This document shows positions 60,912-64,000 of a stretch of DNA of 64,000 nt, in pieces. The notes beneath the pieces were generated by a model. The model was not told the origin of the DNA, searched no databases, and saw only the letters and a program-made list of their open reading frames with translations. Source of the DNA: Aliivibrio sp. 1S175 (GTDB lineage Bacteria; Pseudomonadota; Gammaproteobacteria; Enterobacterales; Vibrionaceae); assembly GCF_001690985.1 (NCBI RefSeq), contig NZ_MAJS01000079.1, forward strand, positions 558,001 through 622,000, given 5' to 3'. A program made the position numbers and the translations under genes. Numbering within the stretch: the first letter of the stretch is position 1; every line of letters starts with the position of its first letter.

Positions 60912-62846
60912 TTATGAAGATTTACGAACTCGCAGATACCATTCTGCCAGCAGGCGAACTTGTTTTTTGGTGTACCCTTTTTCCATCATACGAGCGACAA
61001 AATCATCGTGTTTTTTCTGATCATCTGTTGATGTTTTTCCATTAAAAGAAATGACTGGCAGAAGGTCTTCGGTATTGGAGAACATTTTCTTCTCAATAAC
61101 GACGCGTAGTTTTTCATAACTAGTCCACATTGGATTTTGGCCGTTATTATTGGCTTTAGCTCGAAGAACAAAGTTTACAATTTCGTTTCTAAAGTCTTTT
61201 GGATTGCTAATACCAGCCGTTTTTTCAATTTTTTCTAGTTCATCGTTAAGTGCAGAACGATCAAATAATTGGCCTGTATCTGGATCTCTATATTCTTGAT
61301 CTTGAATCCAGAAGTCAGCATAAATAACATAACGGTCAAAAATGTTTTGACCATACTCAGAATAAGATTCTAGGTAGGCGGTTTGAATTTCTTTACCAAT
61401 AAATTCTACGTATTTAGGTACCAAGAAACCTTTAACAAACTCGGTGTATTTATCGGCAACATCTTGGGCAAATTGTTCGCGCTCAATTTGTTGTTCAATG
61501 ACATAGAAAAGGTGCACAGGGTTCGCAGCCACTTCTGTTTGGTCAAAGTTAAATACACGCGAAAGGATCTTAAAGGCAAATCGAGTTGATAAGCCTGACA
61601 TTCCTTCATCAACCCCCGCGAAGTCTTTATATTCTTGATAGCTTTTTGCTTTTGGATCCGTATCTTTTAATGTTTCACCGTCATAAACACGCATTTTAGA
61701 AAAAAGAGATGAATTTTCAGGATCTTTAAGGCGAGACAGTATTGAAAACTGAGCCAAAATATCTAACGTGCTTGGAGAGCAAGGTGCGTGAGACAGTTCA
61801 CTGTGCTCAAGTAGTTTTTGGTAAATTTTTACTTCTTCAGAAACACGTAAACAATAAGGAACTTTTACAATATAAACCCTATCTAAAAAGGCCTCATTAT
61901 TTTTGTTATTTCTAAAGGTTTGCCATTCAGATTCATTAGAGTGAGCTAAAATCATTCCATCAAAAGGCAGAGCTGATAGACCTTCAGTACCATTAAAGTT
62001 ACCTTCTTGAGTCGCAGTAAGAAGAGGGTGGAGAACTTTAATGGGTGCTTTAAACATTTCCACAAATTCCATTAAGCCTTGGTTCGCTTTACATAGGGAT
62101 CCTGAATAGCTGTAGGCATCAGGGTCATCTTGTGCAAAATGTTCTAATTGACGAATATCAACCTTACCTACAAGAGTTGAGATATCTTGATTGTTTTCAT
62201 CACCAGGTTCTGTTTTTGCTATACCGACTTGGTCAAGAATTGATGGATGTACTTTTATGACTTTAAATTGCGTAATGTCACCACCAAACTCATGCAATCT
62301 TTTTGCTGCCCAAGGAGACATTATGGATCTAAGGTTGCGAGATTCAATACCATACTCTTTTCTTAAGAGCTCTCCGTCTTCTGCAATATCAAACAAACAG
62401 AAAGGATGGTCGTTAACAGGGCTTCGTACTCCATTCGCACTTAATATGTAAATAGGCATTTTTTGCATTAAGCTTTTTAATTTTTCGGCAAGTGATGATT
62501 TACCTCCGCCTACAGGACCTAGTAAATAAAGGATTTGTTTGCGTTCTTCAAGTCCTTGAGCTGCGTGTTTTAAGTAAGATACGATTTGCTCAATAGGTTC
62601 TTCCATACCATAAAAGTCTTTGAAGGTTTCATAGCGAGAGATCACTCTATTAGAAAAAATACGACTAAGCAGTGGATCAAGTGCAGTATCTATTACTTCT
62701 GGTTCACCAATTGCGATTAGAAGCCTTTCTGCTGCATTGGCATAAGCACTTTTGTCGTTACTACATAATGACAAGAAATCTTGCAGTGATAATTCTTCAT
62801 CTTTTGCTGCTTCATAACGGGCTTGATAGTGGTCAAAAATACTCAT
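60912..62846 (-). CDS. yeaG: PrkA-family serine protein kinase YeaG
   Basis: The 644-residue protein has an AAA-like domain with Walker A LLGPVGGGKSSLAEKL (near 110), Walker B region and a C-terminal PrkA kinase domain. It is nearly colinear with E. coli YeaG, ending WYLRVRKSS in both. I start at ATG 62846 (MSIFDHYQARY), 7 bases from AGGA; the ATG at 62852 overlaps the ribosome site. YeaG shapes the response to nitrogen starvation and other stress in E. coli, where it is under sigma-54/NtrC. No sigma-54 site is seen here. Confidence 0.94.
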   Translation of the reverse strand: MSIFDHYQARYEAAKDEELSLQDFLSLCSNDKSAYANAAERLLIAIGEPEVIDTALDPLLSRIFSNRVISRYETFKDFYGMEEPIEQIVSYLKHAAQGLEERKQILYLLGPVGGGKSSLAEKLKSLMQKMPIYILSANGVRSPVNDHPFCLFDIAEDGELLRKEYGIESRNLRSIMSPWAAKRLHEFGGDITQFKVIKVHPSILDQVGIAKTEPGDENNQDISTLVGKVDIRQLEHFAQDDPDAYSYSGSLCKANQGLMEFVEMFKAPIKVLHPLLTATQEGNFNGTEGLSALPFDGMILAHSNESEWQTFRNNKNNEAFLDRVYIVKVPYCLRVSEEVKIYQKLLEHSELSHAPCSPSTLDILAQFSILSRLKDPENSSLFSKMRVYDGETLKDTDPKAKSYQEYKDFAGVDEGMSGLSTRFAFKILSRVFNFDQTEVAANPVHLFYVIEQQIEREQFAQDVADKYTEFVKGFLVPKYVEFIGKEIQTAYLESYSEYGQNIFDRYVIYADFWIQDQEYRDPDTGQLFDRSALNDELEKIEKTAGISNPKDFRNEIVNFVLRAKANNNGQNPMWTSYEKLRVVIEKKMFSNTEDLLPVISFNGKTSTDDQKKHDDFVARMMEKGYTKKQVRLLAEWYLRVRKSS

Positions 62847-62978
62847 ATCCATTTCCTCTTGTCATCCATAGTTCTAAATCGTTCTTATCTAAGGTTAGTA
62901 ACTAAACCCTTATTTTGTCCAAGAAAAAGCTGAAAATAGAATGAAAATTAATTGAGAAATGTGGCAGCGCGCAGGTAT

Positions 62979-63008
62979 AAAAAAGGCGGAGCTTAAAAAA
63001 GTCCGCCT
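62979..63008 (-). terminator. Terminator of folD
   Basis: AGGCGGA pairs with TCCGCCT. The minus strand then runs into six U. Confidence 0.82.
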
Positions 63009-63034
63009 ATTGATATTTTTGTTATTCGTTTGAA

Positions 63035-63892
63035 TTATTTGCGGTGGTACTGTTCGCAAGCAAGTAATGTATTTTCGATTAGGCTTGCGACAGTCATAGG
63101 GCCGACACCACCAGGAACAGGCGTGATATAACTTGCTTTTGTTTTCGCTACATCGTATTCAACATCACCAATGAGCTTGCCGTTGTCTAATCGATTAATA
63201 CCTACATCGACCACAACAGCCCCTTCTTTTATCCATTCGCCAGGAATGAAATTTGGTTTGCCTACAGCAACAACAACAAGATCTGCTTGGCGGATATGAT
63301 GCTCAAGATCTTTTGTGAATCGATGACACGTTGTTGTTGTACAGCCAGCAAGAAGTAGTTCAAGCGTCATAGGTCGACCTACGATGTTTGATGCCCCAAC
63401 AACGACAGCGTGCATACCACGAACTTCAATATTATAACGATCAAGAAGTGTGATAATGCCTTTGGGTGTGCATGAACGTAGTTTAGGAATACGTTGAGAT
63501 AATCGACCTACGTTATATGGGTGAAAACCATCGACATCTTTTTCTGGGTCAATACGTTCTAGAATCTTGGTGCTATCCATACCTGCAGGAAGAGGAAGTT
63601 GAACCAAGATACCATCAATGTCAGAGTCTTGATTTAAGGTATCAATAATAGACAATAATTCTGCTTCGGTTGTCGTTGTTGGTAAATCGTAAGATTTTGA
63701 AATAAAACCAACTTCTTCGCAGGCACGACGTTTGCTACCAACATAAACTTGAGATGCAGGATCTTGTCCAACAAGTACTACTGCTAAGCCTGGAGCACGA
63801 AGTCCGGCTTCAACTCGAGCTTTAACGCGAGCGCCTACTTCTGAGCGAACAGTTTGAGAAATTAGTTTTCCATCGATAATTTGAGCGGTCAT
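63035..63892 (-). CDS. folD: Methylene-THF dehydrogenase/cyclohydrolase FolD
   Basis: The 285-residue bifunctional enzyme interconverts 5,10-methylene-, 5,10-methenyl- and 10-formyl-THF with NADP+. Active-site Lys lies in [26 protein letters not shown] and NAD(P) motif [12 protein letters not shown] follow. [10 protein letters not shown] closes the C-terminus. A PurR box stands 72 bp upstream. Confidence 0.97.
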   Translation of the reverse strand: MTAQIIDGKLISQTVRSEVGARVKARVEAGLRAPGLAVVLVGQDPASQVYVGSKRRACEEVGFISKSYDLPTTTTEAELLSIIDTLNQDSDIDGILVQLPLPAGMDSTKILERIDPEKDVDGFHPYNVGRLSQRIPKLRSCTPKGIITLLDRYNIEVRGMHAVVVGASNIVGRPMTLELLLAGCTTTTCHRFTKDLEHHIRQADLVVVAVGKPNFIPGEWIKEGAVVVDVGINRLDNGKLIGDVEYDVAKTKASYITPVPGGVGPMTVASLIENTLLACEQYHRK

Positions 63893-63963
63893 GGTCTTCC
63901 TTTAGCGGTCTAATACTGATTGACCTGTGCATTGTCGCAGAAACGCTAAGTAATTACCATAAT

Positions 63964-63975
63964 GCAAACGTTTGC
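63964..63975. promoter_or_regulatory. PurR box upstream of folD
   Basis: GCAAACGTTTGC is the full 12-base core of the PurR palindrome. The flanking T before and T after depart from the wider consensus. It is 72 bp before the folD ATG, suited to a promoter-overlapping site. Confidence 0.7.
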
Positions 63976-64000
63976 TTTTTTAGTGTTTAATATACTTATA

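Noticed and set aside
62853-63034. Sigma-54 promoter before yeaG, expected from E. coli
   Set aside because: No TGGCAC-N5-TTGC-like pair with GG/GC 12 bases apart was found on the minus strand.

Overview
The window is a gene-dense, AT-rich stretch of a Vibrionaceae chromosome. The closest fit is an Aliivibrio (A. fischeri-like) main chromosome. This rests on the protein sequences and gene order as I recognise them: ccmFGHI, duplicated fadL next to fadIJ, norR/norVW, a monomeric NADP isocitrate dehydrogenase, an OmpU-type porin and yeaGH-spoVR. No rRNA, tRNA, prophage or CRISPR array was seen. The window opens inside ccmF; its last complete gene is folD.

Layout. 1-3394: end of the cytochrome c maturation operon (ccmF-ccmG-ccmH-ccmI). 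3502-4956: mlaA and, convergent to it, a yjdF-like membrane protein, separated by a hairpin plus a heptamer array. 5209-13300: a minus-strand seven-gene operon (periplasmic binding protein, two permeases, two ATPases, an M17 aminopeptidase and a glycosylasparaginase-family hydrolase). I read it as a glycopeptide or GlcNAc-Asn import and breakdown system. 13702-29680: a block whose gene set follows the enterobacterial fadL-fadIJ-sixA-smrB-prmB-aroC-epmC-yfcL neighbourhood, with two FadL paralogues, FadR boxes, FabR-like boxes and a possible small RNA between fadL and fadI. Between prmB and aroC there is a 37-codon gene behind a sigma-54 promoter.

29763-41734: housekeeping and envelope genes (HIT protein, LpxM-type acyltransferase, ClC transporter, rlmA, porin, yfbU, fhs, ybaK, patatin-like protein, DEAD-box helicase). 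Among them lies the relic of a CitAB/DcuSR-type two-component system, now a sensor-receiver fusion cut by an in-frame stop. 41735-42470 is an erosion zone with a 298-bp IS6-like relic bounded by perfect 18-bp inverted repeats. 42471-48545: a chemoreceptor, a lipoprotein and the purB-hflD-mnmA cluster. 48663-54541: the nitric-oxide detoxification locus, norR divergent from norV-norW, followed by a flavin reductase, a YeaR-like protein and a small conserved protein. It has three NorR boxes and a textbook sigma-54 promoter. 54634-64000: a small lipoprotein, rluE, monomeric icd, the spoVR-yeaH-yeaG stress operon and folD with a PurR box upstream.

How the genes work together. Three metabolic themes stand out: fatty-acid uptake and anaerobic-type beta-oxidation under FadR; NO reduction under NorR and sigma-54; and one-carbon/purine supply (fhs, folD, purB) with PurR-like boxes at fhs and folD. 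The least familiar items are the glycoasparagine operon, the sigma-54-driven small protein, the structured RNA upstream of fadI, and a pair of inverted-repeat elements present at two loci.
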